Source: Candidatus Pacearchaeota archaeon (GTDB lineage Archaea; Nanoarchaeota; Nanoarchaeia; Pacearchaeales; GW2011-AR1). Taken from it: a stretch of DNA of 28,672 nucleotides. The position numbers were made by a program, and so were the translations under genes. The stretch lies in assembly GCA_002690445.1 (NCBI GenBank), contig NZER01000287.1, positions 1 through 28,672 on the forward strand, written 5' to 3'. Under the pieces are notes generated by a model. It was not told the origin of the DNA. It made no database searches and saw nothing but the letters and a program-made list of their open reading frames with translations. This document shows, piece by piece, positions 1 to 6,451 of this stretch; position 1 is the first letter of the stretch, and each line of letters opens with the position of its first letter.

Positions 1-292
1 CATCGCTTACCGCGATTTCTGGTGGAGCGTGGAACTCTGCCGTAATAGCTGAGTTCTCATCATTTACGCGTTTGTCAAGGACAGAAGGGGCGTACACAAG
101 CGCGTGATAAGTCCACTTTCCCGCCTCGGAAGCGCGAACCTCGGGAGGGGCGAGCATGTTAAATTTGGTTGGAGGTCCGTCGCCAAAATCTATGTCCCAC
201 GTTCCTGCGTATTTATACCCAAGGCAGTCTTCTAAAAATTTGGTTGTTTTTTCTCTGTCTTTTACTCTATATGCTATATGGTCTAATCTCAT
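1..292 (-). CDS. VOC-fold (glyoxalase/dioxygenase superfamily) protein, partial
   Basis: This gene runs off the left edge of the window, so only the first 97 residues are visible. The N-terminus (MRLDHIAYRVKDREKTTKFL, then a CLGYK turn) is the typical first beta-alpha-beta unit of the vicinal-oxygen-chelate superfamily, with His5 in the position of the usual first metal ligand. Members include glyoxalase I and hydroxyphenylpyruvate dioxygenase; the substrate here cannot be told. The ATG at 292 is preceded by a good Shine-Dalgarno (AAAGGAG) and by the ATATTATG start context shared with several genes in the window. It lies 16 nt downstream of the cytochrome c stop and is probably cotranscribed with it. 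Confidence 0.75.
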   Translation of the reverse strand, partial: MRLDHIAYRVKDREKTTKFLEDCLGYKYAGTWDIDFGDGPPTKFNMLAPPEVRASEAGKWTYHALVYAPSVLDKRVNDENSAITAEFHAPPEIAVSD

Positions 293-308
293 AATATATA
301 ATACTCCT

Positions 309-698
309 TTATTTGTGTTTACTTAAAGACTTTACATAAGCCATTATTGCCTTTCTCTCATCATTTGTTGTCGGTAATGGGGCCATTGCGGGTAATGAGC
401 CTTTAACAATTTTGGCAAAAGGTTTTTCTATTGATTCTAAAAAATACTCCTCATCTAAAACCACCTCTTTAATGGGTCCGCCTATGCCAATGTGGACCTC
501 TCTTTTCTTTCCCCAAAAATCACCCATAAATTTGGGAGACTTTAATGCGTCACCCGCTGGGCATGGTACAGTCTCTTCCGTCTGGTGGCACAAAGAACAA
601 CTCTTGCTAATAAAAAGCTCTTTGCCTTTTTTAATGTTGTCGTCTGCTTGAGCAAGGCTAACAAACACTAATAATAAAATTGGTAATGCTATATTCAT
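309..698 (-). CDS. Exported monohaem c-type cytochrome
   Basis: A 129-aa protein with a signal peptide (about residues 1-18, ending near AQA-DD), a CSLCH haem c attachment motif at residues 34-38 and a likely axial Met105 in LPAMAPLP, followed by the usual C-terminal helix. The segment from about residue 84 (EEYFLESIEKPFAKIVKG) resembles the cytochrome c domain found at the C-terminus of cytochrome oxidase subunit II in some bacteria. It should act in the periplasm as an electron carrier if the host matures haem c. The start has a strong Shine-Dalgarno (AAAGGAGA) and overlaps the upstream 56-aa gene by ATGA. A cytochrome c is unusual in a phage-like gene set; a host origin is likely but cannot be proved here. 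Confidence 0.85.
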   Translation of the reverse strand: MNIALPILLLVFVSLAQADDNIKKGKELFISKSCSLCHQTEETVPCPAGDALKSPKFMGDFWGKKREVHIGIGGPIKEVVLDEEYFLESIEKPFAKIVKGSLPAMAPLPTTNDERKAIMAYVKSLSKHK

Positions 699-865
699 TT
701 ATCTCCTTTAATTAGTTTCGCCTCCTCTGCGTTTTTATAGAAGTCTCCCGTGGAGTGGTCTCCAATCCCCGCCGCTTTATTACTCAGTAGGTCTAAGGTA
801 AGCTCGGCCTTGGCTACGTCCGCTTCTGCGGAGCTCTTAAGCATAATATATAATTTATTGTTCAT
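695..865 (-). CDS. Small hypothetical protein (56 aa)
   Basis: I translated this short frame directly. It begins at an ATG overlapping the stop of the upstream kinase gene (ATGA) and ends in an ATGA overlap with the cytochrome c gene, which strongly supports a coupled, real gene. The product is soluble and mildly charged (MNNKLYIMLK at the start, LIKGDK at the end) with no domain I recognise. An alternative start is Met8 at position 844, which sits in the ATATTATG context seen at other starts in this window and would give 49 aa. Function unknown. Confidence 0.6.
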   Translation of the reverse strand: MNNKLYIMLKSSAEADVAKAELTLDLLSNKAAGIGDHSTGDFYKNAEEAKLIKGDK

Positions 866-1308
866 AGTTTTAGTAAGGTTCTCAGCTTGCTCCAGTTATA
901 TTCCGCTTCCCTATCTGTATTGAAACGATGGTCTGGGCTGCCGGATTCAAAATCTTCGACATGGTACTCATTTTTGTCCGATCTTGACGTGGTCAATAAG
1001 ATTTCTGTTACTTCGTCTGCATTATTTTCTTTTAGCTCGCTCCTAAGGCTCGCATAGGGGTTTACCAGACTCATAACTACGTGCCCGTTCGGATTAGACT
1101 TTTTATTTAGATAGGTTGCAACTGCATTTGCATTTTTAATATTTTCTTCTCTGCCGTCTACTCCATATTTATCAGTAGCTCGTAGAGTAAACATTTTTCT
1201 AAATTCATCACCGTCAATAATGAACGGCGTATCAAGGTGGTCGGCTATAAGCTTACCAAGAGTAGTCTTCCCCGATCCCGGTTGTCCGTATAATACATAA
1301 ATCATCAA
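862..1308 (-). CDS. Adenylylsulfate-kinase-like P-loop kinase
   Basis: A 148-aa P-loop kinase. GQPGSGKT at residues 8-15 is the Walker A loop. It is followed by IDGDEFR, then GREENIKNANAVATYL and VNPYASLR, which match in order the DGD, D-R-x-EN-I and (S/N)PY-x-x-R landmarks of APS kinase (CysC), the enzyme that phosphorylates adenylylsulfate to PAPS. It is shorter than typical CysC (about 200 aa), and the C-terminal part (DHRFNTDRE) is only loosely similar, so another small-molecule kinase remains possible. PAPS is the donor for the sulfotransferases encoded at 23578-25382, giving a plausible link. Two consecutive ATGs (1308 and 1305) can serve as the start. Confidence 0.7.
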   Translation of the reverse strand: MMIYVLYGQPGSGKTTLGKLIADHLDTPFIIDGDEFRKMFTLRATDKYGVDGREENIKNANAVATYLNKKSNPNGHVVMSLVNPYASLRSELKENNADEVTEILLTTSRSDKNEYHVEDFESGSPDHRFNTDREAEYNWSKLRTLLKL

Positions 1309-1311
1309 TAA

Positions 1312-1413
1312 CTATTTGCCCTTCTTTTTTTCCCGTTTTCTTTTCTTCTTCTCTGCTGGCGTTAGCTTTGCTGGTTTTTTCTTTTCTTTTTTTCTTTTTT
1401 CTTTATTTGCCAT
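1312..1413 (-). CDS. Lysine-rich micro-protein (33 aa)
   Basis: A 33-aa frame that fills the gap between the ExbD-like gene and the kinase gene on the same strand. It begins MANKEKRKKEKKKPAKLTPA and continues with Lys/Arg repeats; more than half of the residues are Lys or Arg. It has an in-frame ATG two bases after the ExbD-like stop and a TAG just before the kinase start, so spacing fits an operon. The composition suggests nucleic-acid or membrane binding, but low-complexity A-rich DNA could also give such a frame by chance. Function unknown. Confidence 0.5.
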   Translation of the reverse strand: MANKEKRKKEKKKPAKLTPAEKKKRKREKKKGK

Positions 1414-1415
1414 GA

Positions 1416-2015
1416 TTATTCTCCTAGTGGGTTAAGTAAATTTGCTGGTAACTCATTTATTTCGATGATCTCCCCGTTTTTATCCGTCTTAAATCGAAAG
1501 GCTGTTTTTTCCTCCCCCGTGGACAGGAATATTTTTTCTTTGACAATAACTTCCTTGAACGGTTTAATTTTAATTAATTTAATTATGCCTTTTGTTTCTC
1601 CCTCGTCCCTTTTGGAGTAGACATGAACGGTCGCGATGTTCTCCCCCTCCGTCACCCCACGAAAGGAAACGATCTCCTCGTTAAACTCTACGACTTTGCC
1701 CACCGTATTCGTTGATAGGCTATTGTTTCTTCTCTTGCCTAGTGCGTCATGGTCTAGACTAATCAAGCTGCCTTGTCCTCCTTCTCTATTGTTGAAGCTA
1801 ACGACATGCCCAGACGCTGCCTGAACGTAAAGGTCTAAATCGTCTTCGCTGTTTCCGTCCCACGTAAGTACTACTTCATACAGTACATTTGGCGGGCGCG
1901 ACTTTGTTTTCTCCTCTTCGGTCTTGAGGAGAAAAAGGATGGCAACGAGCATCAATAGGCAGCAAAACAGCACGTCGATGAATGGCTTGAATGTAAAAAA
2001 TTTATGCTTCCTCAT
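1416..2015 (-). CDS. ExbD/TolR-like membrane protein with DUF2135-like domain
   Basis: A 199-aa protein with a short cytoplasmic N-terminus, one membrane segment (residues about 12-30) and a large C-terminal domain expected in the periplasm. The membrane segment begins PFIDVLFCCLLMLV, the ExbD/TolR signature with the conserved proton-path Asp (Asp14). The outer part (VVLTWDGNSEDDLDLYV, then SGHVVSFNN and SLDHDALGKRRNN) resembles the DUF2135/YfaP-type beta domain rather than the usual ExbD fold. Its ATG overlaps the ExbB-like stop (ATGA), so the two are translated together and should form a proton-driven complex. The partner domain is odd and its target is unknown. Confidence 0.7.
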   Translation of the reverse strand: MRKHKFFTFKPFIDVLFCCLLMLVAILFLLKTEEEKTKSRPPNVLYEVVLTWDGNSEDDLDLYVQAASGHVVSFNNREGGQGSLISLDHDALGKRRNNSLSTNTVGKVVEFNEEIVSFRGVTEGENIATVHVYSKRDEGETKGIIKLIKIKPFKEVIVKEKIFLSTGEEKTAFRFKTDKNGEIIEINELPANLLNPLGE

Positions 2016-2473
2016 TGGTCTAGCTCATCTTTTAAGATCATAAGTTGTATCTGCAGGGGGATACTAAATATGATACCGCAAATGGTTGTGTAGAACGCGG
2101 TGTTCAGTCCGACTTTCAGTCCAGCTACCACTTCGCTAATGGTCCCCGTGTCTTTGAGGCTAGTCTGCGTGGCGATTGTGAGTCCTATGATCGTCCCAAG
2201 TAGCCCAAGAGAAAAGAAATGTTCGGCAGCAAACCAACCTATGTCCGCACGTTTGAGTAACTCTTCTCTTTCCCTGCCAGTCTTTACCCTGTCTGATAGG
2301 TAACACAGTCTACCCGCAAAGGCAGAGAAAAAAAGATACAAAAGTATTATTACAATAGATATATGTGAAAGATCGTTCTCGACTATGAGACTTATTGCCC
2401 CTCTCTGCTCTGCTAAAAAAAATGCAGTCAAGGCAATCGCGTTGAATAAGAACCATTTAGTAAAAGTTTTCAT
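2012..2473 (-). CDS. MotA/TolQ/ExbB-family proton-channel protein
   Basis: A 153-aa protein with four likely membrane segments (about residues 7-23, 38-54, 86-101 and 125-146). The segment GLLGTIIGLTIA, followed by GLKVGLNTAFYTTICGI and SIPL, is the core of the MotA/TolQ/ExbB family, in which these helices surround a proton path driven by the inner-membrane gradient. It is shorter than typical ExbB (about 230 aa) but keeps the core. The downstream gene starts inside its stop codon and encodes the matching ExbD-like partner. What the pair energises (outer-membrane transport, envelope tension, or a phage-specific task) cannot be read from the sequence. Confidence 0.8.
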   Translation of the reverse strand: MKTFTKWFLFNAIALTAFFLAEQRGAISLIVENDLSHISIVIILLYLFFSAFAGRLCYLSDRVKTGREREELLKRADIGWFAAEHFFSLGLLGTIIGLTIATQTSLKDTGTISEVVAGLKVGLNTAFYTTICGIIFSIPLQIQLMILKDELDQ

Positions 2474-2487
2474 ATTGATTTTATTAT

Positions 2488-2691
2488 TTATTGATCCATG
2501 TACTCACTTTCTGAGCAGTCTGATCTGGGTCTGCAGGCTACTTCCATATCTTTACGCCTCTGCTCACAGAGATTCCACTGTTTCTGTGCATGCCTTGTTC
2601 TGTACTCTTCATGGTTATACTCTCCTTTCAGAAGGACAGTGGCGCAGAGTCTTAATCTGGTCCATAATCCCATTTTTTCTGGATCAAACAT
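2488..2691 (-). CDS. Small hypothetical protein (67 aa)
   Basis: A 67-aa, charged, soluble-looking protein with four Cys residues in scattered positions and a central EEYRTRHAQKQWNLCEQRR segment. It lies 14 nt upstream of the ExbB-like gene on the same strand. A sigma70-like promoter (TTGCAA, 17 nt, TATCCT) stands 9 nt before the ATG, and a GG-containing TTTTAGG precedes the start. Plus-strand frames over the same bases have no comparable start signals. I recognise no family. Confidence 0.55.
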   Translation of the reverse strand: MFDPEKMGLWTRLRLCATVLLKGEYNHEEYRTRHAQKQWNLCEQRRKDMEVACRPRSDCSESEYMDQ

Positions 2692-2700
2692 CCTAAAATG

Positions 2701-2729
2701 AGGATAACATCAAACCATATTTGTTGCAA
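2701..2729 (-). promoter_or_regulatory. Candidate sigma70 promoter for the 67-aa gene and ExbB/ExbD-like operon
   Basis: On the minus strand TTGCAA (2729-2724) and TATCCT (2706-2701) are separated by 17 nt. Each matches four of six consensus bases. The -10 ends 9 nt before the ATG at 2691, so the leader would be only a few bases. The spacing agrees with the other promoters in this window. Confidence 0.45.
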
Positions 2730-2732
2730 GCT

Positions 2733-3395
2733 TTAATTATTGTTTTTGGCGCAAAGGATAAACCAGTCTGCGTACGCCTCCTTGGCCTGATCAATTACGT
2801 GTGTTTTCGCCGCGATGGGGGTGGCATTGTGCCAGAGTTCGTCATCCCTAATCATAACCATCTCACCATCCTTGAGCGCACGACGCATAAAGGGCTCTGA
2901 GTTTTTGCCTTCGTACAGTAATAGTTCTCCGCCCTGTGCATTGCTCCTGCTCACTCCGATCATGGAAATATAATTAAATCCATCTTGATGAACCCCTTCT
3001 GGCGATACTCTTGCTGTGCCGTCTTCTTGGGTGATCACTCTCATCTGGTGTATTTCTATTTCTTGTCCCCCAATTAATTCAAACCCATTCTTGAAGGCGA
3101 GGCAGATCTCCTTCATTCCTTCACTTTGAAGCGTGGACTCCTCTATTTCTTCGAAGCTGCGAGCTATTCCTCCTTGGTGCTTGTTGTAGTCTTCACTCTG
3201 CTTAAAATCTCCATGTTCCAGCCTCTCTATTACGGCTTCTTCCTTAGCATTCCAGAAGGAGGTGCGAAGTTCAATTGTAGAATAACGTCGAAGTCTGTAC
3301 TTGCCGTCTTTATGATTTGTGTGGGGCAAATTGTCGAATGACTCCTTTAGCCCGCCGATAGAGTCTCCTAGCTGATTGAACTGTAGTAGTTTCAT
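2733..3395 (-). CDS. 2-oxoglutarate/Fe(II) dioxygenase (2OG-Fe_dioxy / BsmA-like family)
   Basis: A 220-aa protein. PEGVHQDGFNYISMIGVSR supplies His136 and Asp138, and DDELWHNATPI supplies His189, forming the 2-His-1-carboxylate iron site; GGELLLYEGK lies between them as in the 2OG-Fe dioxygenase family (PF10014 type), whose characterised members hydroxylate free amino acids such as isoleucine. The length is normal for that family. It overlaps the lipoprotein gene by ATGA and has a Shine-Dalgarno (GGGAG). A role in hydroxylating residues or sugars for the nearby glycosyltransferases is possible, but known relatives act on free amino acids. Confidence 0.8.
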   Translation of the reverse strand: MKLLQFNQLGDSIGGLKESFDNLPHTNHKDGKYRLRRYSTIELRTSFWNAKEEAVIERLEHGDFKQSEDYNKHQGGIARSFEEIEESTLQSEGMKEICLAFKNGFELIGGQEIEIHQMRVITQEDGTARVSPEGVHQDGFNYISMIGVSRSNAQGGELLLYEGKNSEPFMRRALKDGEMVMIRDDELWHNATPIAAKTHVIDQAKEAYADWFILCAKNNN

Positions 3396-3718
3396 ATTCC
3401 GTCTCCCATACTTTTCTTTATGAAAAATCTAACAACAAATAAAACAACGATAATAAACACGCACGCGATAATAAACTCTACATAATTCTTTGTCGTAGCC
3501 TCTTCTCTCTGTTCTTGTTCGTAAGTAGGCTGCTCAACCGTCGTGGTATTTTTACTCTTCTCTTCGCCATCTTTACTTGGGTATAGAACTGAATCTGGGA
3601 GGATTAAATCAGGTACGATCGCGTCCGCCGCTTTTTTCCAAGCAGACGTGAAGCATCCGGTTATAACCAAGACAGAAAGAAATAGTAGGGCTAGGGTGAT
3701 CTTATTTATTTTAGTCAT
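3392..3718 (-). CDS. Small lipoprotein with C-terminal membrane segment
   Basis: A 108-aa protein with a type II signal peptide: basic MTKINK, a hydrophobic stretch and the lipobox VITGC (Cys22). The middle is hydrophilic, rich in Glu, Gln and Thr. A second hydrophobic helix (EFIIACVFIIVVLFVVRFF, residues about 81-99) is followed by basic KKS. If both signals act, the protein would be lipid-anchored at one end and membrane-spanning at the other; alternatively it is a two-helix inner-membrane protein. Spanin-like envelope roles are conceivable but unsupported. The start lies in the ATATTATG context. Confidence 0.65.
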   Translation of the reverse strand: MTKINKITLALLFLSVLVITGCFTSAWKKAADAIVPDLILPDSVLYPSKDGEEKSKNTTTVEQPTYEQEQREEATTKNYVEFIIACVFIIVVLFVVRFFIKKSMGDGI

Positions 3719-3762
3719 AATATATCGTCCACATTTTTTATGCGCCCCCTTTCGGGAAAAAA

Positions 3763-4023
3763 TTAAGTTTTTTCTTTTTCTTCTATATCTTTCTTAACTG
3801 GTATAACGCAGGGTATGGCTCCGCCCTTCTTCCAAGTCTTCGCCGTGTCTGCCAGCATCTTGTTGAGGTATTTTTTTAAGCCTTTTTTGTGGGCGCGCTT
3901 CTTCCCTGTAGCTGCCTTGTACAGGCCAATGAAATCTTTTGTGTATTCAAACTCCACGTCGGCTGAGCCGTCTGGGTGACCGTTTATCTTAGTCACTTTT
4001 ATACAGTCTCCAATATTAATCAT
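3763..4023 (-). CDS. Hypothetical protein (86 aa)
   Basis: The start chosen is the ATG at 4023 (MINIGDCIKVTKINGHPDGS), which overlaps the upstream stop by ATGA and has GAAGGAAGAG upstream; an in-frame ATG at 4050 would lie inside the upstream gene. The N-terminus looks like a small beta-barrel segment (VKVTKINxxxDGSADVEFEY), a pattern I associate with small phage proteins, followed by a Lys-rich helical region (KKRAHKKGLKKYLNKM). Function unknown. Confidence 0.6.
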   Translation of the reverse strand: MINIGDCIKVTKINGHPDGSADVEFEYTKDFIGLYKAATGKKRAHKKGLKKYLNKMLADTAKTWKKGGAIPCVIPVKKDIEEKEKT

Positions 4024-4556
4024 CTTAGCTCTTCCTTCAGCAGTCTCCACCTGTCGCTGTCTATTTTTTTATCTCCATTATTTATCTGCTTAACCATGCT
4101 TACCACCTCTTCAATAGAGTCGTAGATATAATGGTGTGGGAGCATACCCATCATCCAAAGGGGAGTCTCGCGCTTTCCTCCTTCCATGGAGATAAAAATT
4201 GGCTTCTTCATCCTGACCGCTGTCACTATCTCCTCTGCACTTCCCCAGCTTGCTATCTCTGGCAAAAGGTGGGCTATGATAAAGTCACTCCTATCGACAA
4301 GGTTTAAATCATAGCTACGAACGAGCTTCATCCTCTCCGCTACGTCATTAAAGTAGCCATGCTTCTGACAGTGATCCAACGAAAGGCGAGTGTCTTCGTC
4401 TTCCTTTACATCCTTTACGAAGGGCTTTTTGTAAGGGTTGAAAATCCTAATCCCAATTGGGCGGAGCTCCTCTTCGACGTACTCCCTCCAGTCCCTGCCG
4501 CTAGCGTATTGCATGTGCCCCACTAGATATGTTCTTGTTTTGTATAGGATATTCAT
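4020..4556 (-). CDS. Nucleoside 2-deoxyribosyltransferase-like protein
   Basis: A 178-aa protein. TYLVGHMQYASGRDWREYVE near the start, NPYKKP around residue 40, the middle RSYDLNLVDRSDFIIAHL and the late GSAEEIVTAVRMKKPIFIS follow the order of the nucleoside 2-deoxyribosyltransferase-like fold: N-terminal strand with GxxxY-like nucleotide contact, D-x-x-x-x-x-x-SD strand, and (G/S)xxxE helix. The Glu in GSAEEI is the likely nucleophile position. Such proteins occur in many phages and are presumed to act on nucleotides, but the substrate is unknown. It overlaps genes on both sides by ATGA, in one transcription unit. Confidence 0.7.
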   Translation of the reverse strand: MNILYKTRTYLVGHMQYASGRDWREYVEEELRPIGIRIFNPYKKPFVKDVKEDEDTRLSLDHCQKHGYFNDVAERMKLVRSYDLNLVDRSDFIIAHLLPEIASWGSAEEIVTAVRMKKPIFISMEGGKRETPLWMMGMLPHHYIYDSIEEVVSMVKQINNGDKKIDSDRWRLLKEELR

Positions 4557-4801
4557 ATAAGCTGACCGCTATAGGTATGGAATTTAGACTCGCACTCGTC
4601 TAGCGTCCTTTCTTCATACTTTAACTTGTTTATGCAGTTTCCCATCTCCTGTCTCAGCCTGCGTTTTTCCTTTTCGCACTTGGGAGTCTCACAATTCTGA
4701 ATGTTCTCGAACTCTTGATAGATGCTATCAGTTTGTTCTCCTAGACTCTCAACAGTATTGTTGAGCAGTCGAAGATCTGATAGTATCTTTTTGATTTTCA
4801 T
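4553..4801 (-). CDS. Small coiled-coil protein (82 aa)
   Basis: An 82-aa, almost entirely helical protein with heptad-like spacing of Leu/Ile and charged residues, and four Cys (NCETPKCEK near residue 36, GNCINK, DECESK). It starts directly after the stop of the 53-aa gene (TAA then ATG) and ends in an ATGA overlap with the deoxyribosyltransferase-like gene. No family recognised; the Cys pairs might bind metal or form disulfides. Confidence 0.6.
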   Translation of the reverse strand: MKIKKILSDLRLLNNTVESLGEQTDSIYQEFENIQNCETPKCEKEKRRLRQEMGNCINKLKYEERTLDECESKFHTYSGQLI

Positions 4802-4963
4802 TTAGTGGACTTTAATCTTATATTCCTTGTCGTTTTTGCGACTTAGTTTCTCTGCGTAATCTTGGGCGTCAATTTTTCCTTGAGTAGTGTGGGGGAAGGC
4901 CCCCTGTACATATCCCTTGTCTACGCTTACAACGATATATGCTTTATCTTTTTTAACTCTCAT
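4802..4963 (-). CDS. Small hypothetical protein (53 aa)
   Basis: This 53-aa frame was found by direct translation. It starts MRVKKDKAYIVVSVDKGYVQ and ends KEYKIKVH, alternating short beta strands with charged turns. Its TAA is immediately followed by the ATG of the 82-aa coiled-coil gene, and it is preceded by a sigma70-like promoter (TTGATT, 17 nt, TACATT) whose -10 ends 6 nt before the ATG. Together these make it the likely first gene of the small operon running left. Function unknown. Confidence 0.65.
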   Translation of the reverse strand: MRVKKDKAYIVVSVDKGYVQGAFPHTTQGKIDAQDYAEKLSRKNDKEYKIKVH

Positions 4964-4969
4964 GTCTCT

Positions 4970-4998
4970 AATGTAAACTGTATCCCAAAGAAAATCAA
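4970..4998 (-). promoter_or_regulatory. Candidate sigma70 promoter for the 53-aa gene operon
   Basis: On the minus strand TTGATT (4998-4993) and TACATT (4975-4970) are 17 nt apart; each matches four of six consensus bases. The -10 ends 6 nt before the ATG at 4963, so the transcript would start at or next to the start codon. It lies in the 75-nt gap between divergent genes. Confidence 0.5.
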
Positions 4999-5038
4999 GG
5001 ATAAAACTCTATCTTTTCGTGTATTTAATATATACAAA

Positions 5039-5392
5039 ATGAATATTTTAGACAAGAAAGTCGAAGAACTACTAAACATGTCGTCCGTAGATCTTACTGT
5101 AGCTTACTTTGAAAATCACGAAGAAGCGTGTGTGATTGCGAATAAGTCAGCAGAAAAAATTGTAGTATTAATGTCGAACAAGGACTACACTAAGCTTAAG
5201 TCTTATAGCGTAAGCTTAGAGAACTGGCTCAAAGCCGAAGACGAAGGTCTTAATAGTGAGCAAATCGTTAAGGGCCTCTCTGTCTTGAGGGCATTCGGGC
5301 GCAGGCCGGGACAGAGATATATTTCAAAGGGAGACGTCTTTCAGCAAATTGATATGTCCGAAGTTGCTCTCCATTTAGAAATAACATCCTGA
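5039..5392 (+). CDS. Hypothetical protein (117 aa), lone plus-strand gene
   Basis: The start chosen is the ATG at 5039 (MNILDKKVEELLNMSSVDLT); the frame is open further upstream but those residues look non-coding, and AT-rich -10-like sequence (TTTAATATATAC) lies just before this ATG. The product is a soluble acidic alpha/beta protein with VVLMSNKDYTKL in the middle and a C-terminal AFGRRPGQRYISKGD segment. No family recognised. It is divergent from the 53-aa gene, and its last 52 nt overlap the 3' end of the convergent GT61-like gene, an unusually long antisense overlap. Confidence 0.65.
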   Translation: MNILDKKVEELLNMSSVDLTVAYFENHEEACVIANKSAEKIVVLMSNKDYTKLKSYSVSLENWLKAEDEGLNSEQIVKGLSVLRAFGRRPGQRYISKGDVFQQIDMSEVALHLEITS

Positions 5393-6447
5393 ATCTCTTC
5401 AAGGTTTTCTTCTGAGGTCTCAAATCTTATTTTACACTTGTGGCGGTACCACTTTCTGCATTCATAGCCTTCAACTACCTTGTTGGTCTCCCTAGGTGTT
5501 CGTATTATGTGCCAGTTGCGATACTGTTTACCACGGTTACGAGGGTAATCTTCTCCGTACAGACCCAAGAGGTGATCCGATATGCTCTCGCTCCTGAAGG
5601 CTGCTGAAAAGCCAGAGAATCCACCTAGTGCACCAAGGCTCTGTTTGTTGTAGCCTCTAACGAATATCCTGTCGGCGCATACGATTTCAATGAGTAACTG
5701 ATTCTCATTTGTCCAATAAGAGTTCACGAAATCTGTCCCATTTGCTCCGACGATTATCTCGCTCTCGCTGTACATTTTAATTTGTTGCTCTATGGAGGTC
5801 TCTATGTTGTTCGCCCATCGAACAAATTCATAATCGTTTTCGTCACAGAAATTCCTCAGCATCTTCTCCAGCTTTTTGTCGTCGAGGAACCTTAGGGTGG
5901 TCTCCTCTCTCGGAACATAAAGAAGTCTCTTTTTTATCTTAGGTTTAATTCCGTAAGCTTTAAGGCAGTGGTCTCTGAACCCATCTACTGATATCTTGGG
6001 ATACTCTGCCGTGTCTCCGCCCCAGTCGTCGCCATGTCTAGTTATCGTACCTACTCTGCGGCGAAAAGCTGCGTCTAATCTGTAGTAATTATCAGTGCTT
6101 AGCTTGTGTCCCGACCTCTTCTGTGACCACTCAGTATATTGGTGATCTCCGTCGGGGTATCTATCTTCTAGCATTTTTTCCCACTCCCCTTTGTCGGTGT
6201 AAATCGTTGAATTAAATACTTTATTCAGGAAGTTCTTATGCCTCTGCGTCATTTGTATCGGTCTCTTGGATCTTTTAAAATTCTGTGCGTAAACCAAGAG
6301 TTTATGGTCGGGGTCATGCAGTAGGTTTTTTTTCTCTAGATAATAATAAATCCACAGTGCTCCGTCTCTGATGAAGTGGCCATAATTTTCGTAGCAGTGG
6401 TATGCTTTCTCTGCGGAGCAGGTAAATGATATGAGCGATTCACTCAT
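5341..6447 (-). CDS. GT61-like glycosyltransferase
   Basis: A 368-aa protein whose C-terminal half carries the GT61 (DUF563/EOGT-like) signature: YSESEIIVGANGTDFVNSYW, then ENQLLIEIV (residues about 226-256), equivalent to the family's GAHGAGL...F...VIEI block. RLLYVPREETTLRFLDD at about 174-190 fits the strand that opens this domain (R-x-x-x-R-x-(I/L)-x-N/D). GT61 enzymes transfer sugars such as xylose or GlcNAc. The N-terminal 150 residues, which are rich in aromatic residues, are not recognised. It starts 5 nt after the upstream PLOD-like gene and is the last gene of the glycosyltransferase run. Confidence 0.7.
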   Translation of the reverse strand: MSESLISFTCSAEKAYHCYENYGHFIRDGALWIYYYLEKKNLLHDPDHKLLVYAQNFKRSKRPIQMTQRHKNFLNKVFNSTIYTDKGEWEKMLEDRYPDGDHQYTEWSQKRSGHKLSTDNYYRLDAAFRRRVGTITRHGDDWGGDTAEYPKISVDGFRDHCLKAYGIKPKIKKRLLYVPREETTLRFLDDKKLEKMLRNFCDENDYEFVRWANNIETSIEQQIKMYSESEIIVGANGTDFVNSYWTNENQLLIEIVCADRIFVRGYNKQSLGALGGFSGFSAAFRSESISDHLLGLYGEDYPRNRGKQYRNWHIIRTPRETNKVVEGYECRKWYRHKCKIRFETSEENLEEIQDVISKWRATSDISIC

Positions 6448-6451
6448 GAAG

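Noticed and set aside
412..651. Plus-strand 79-aa frame opposite the cytochrome c gene
   Set aside because: It is the antisense shadow of a clear cytochrome c with signal peptide and CxxCH; it has no start signal.
2385..2696. Plus-strand 103-aa and 67-aa frames across 2385-2701
   Set aside because: They run opposite the ExbB-like and 67-aa genes, which fit the operon spacing and promoter; no Shine-Dalgarno or -10 for the plus frames.
3727..3765. Hairpin CCC-GAAA-GGG between the lipoprotein and 86-aa genes as a terminator
   Set aside because: The stem is only 3 bp, and on the minus strand the T-run precedes rather than follows it.
4862..5038. Upstream extension of the 117-aa plus-strand gene
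   Set aside because: The extension lies opposite the 53-aa gene and its promoter and has atypical composition; the ATG at 5039 follows an AT-rich -10-like region.
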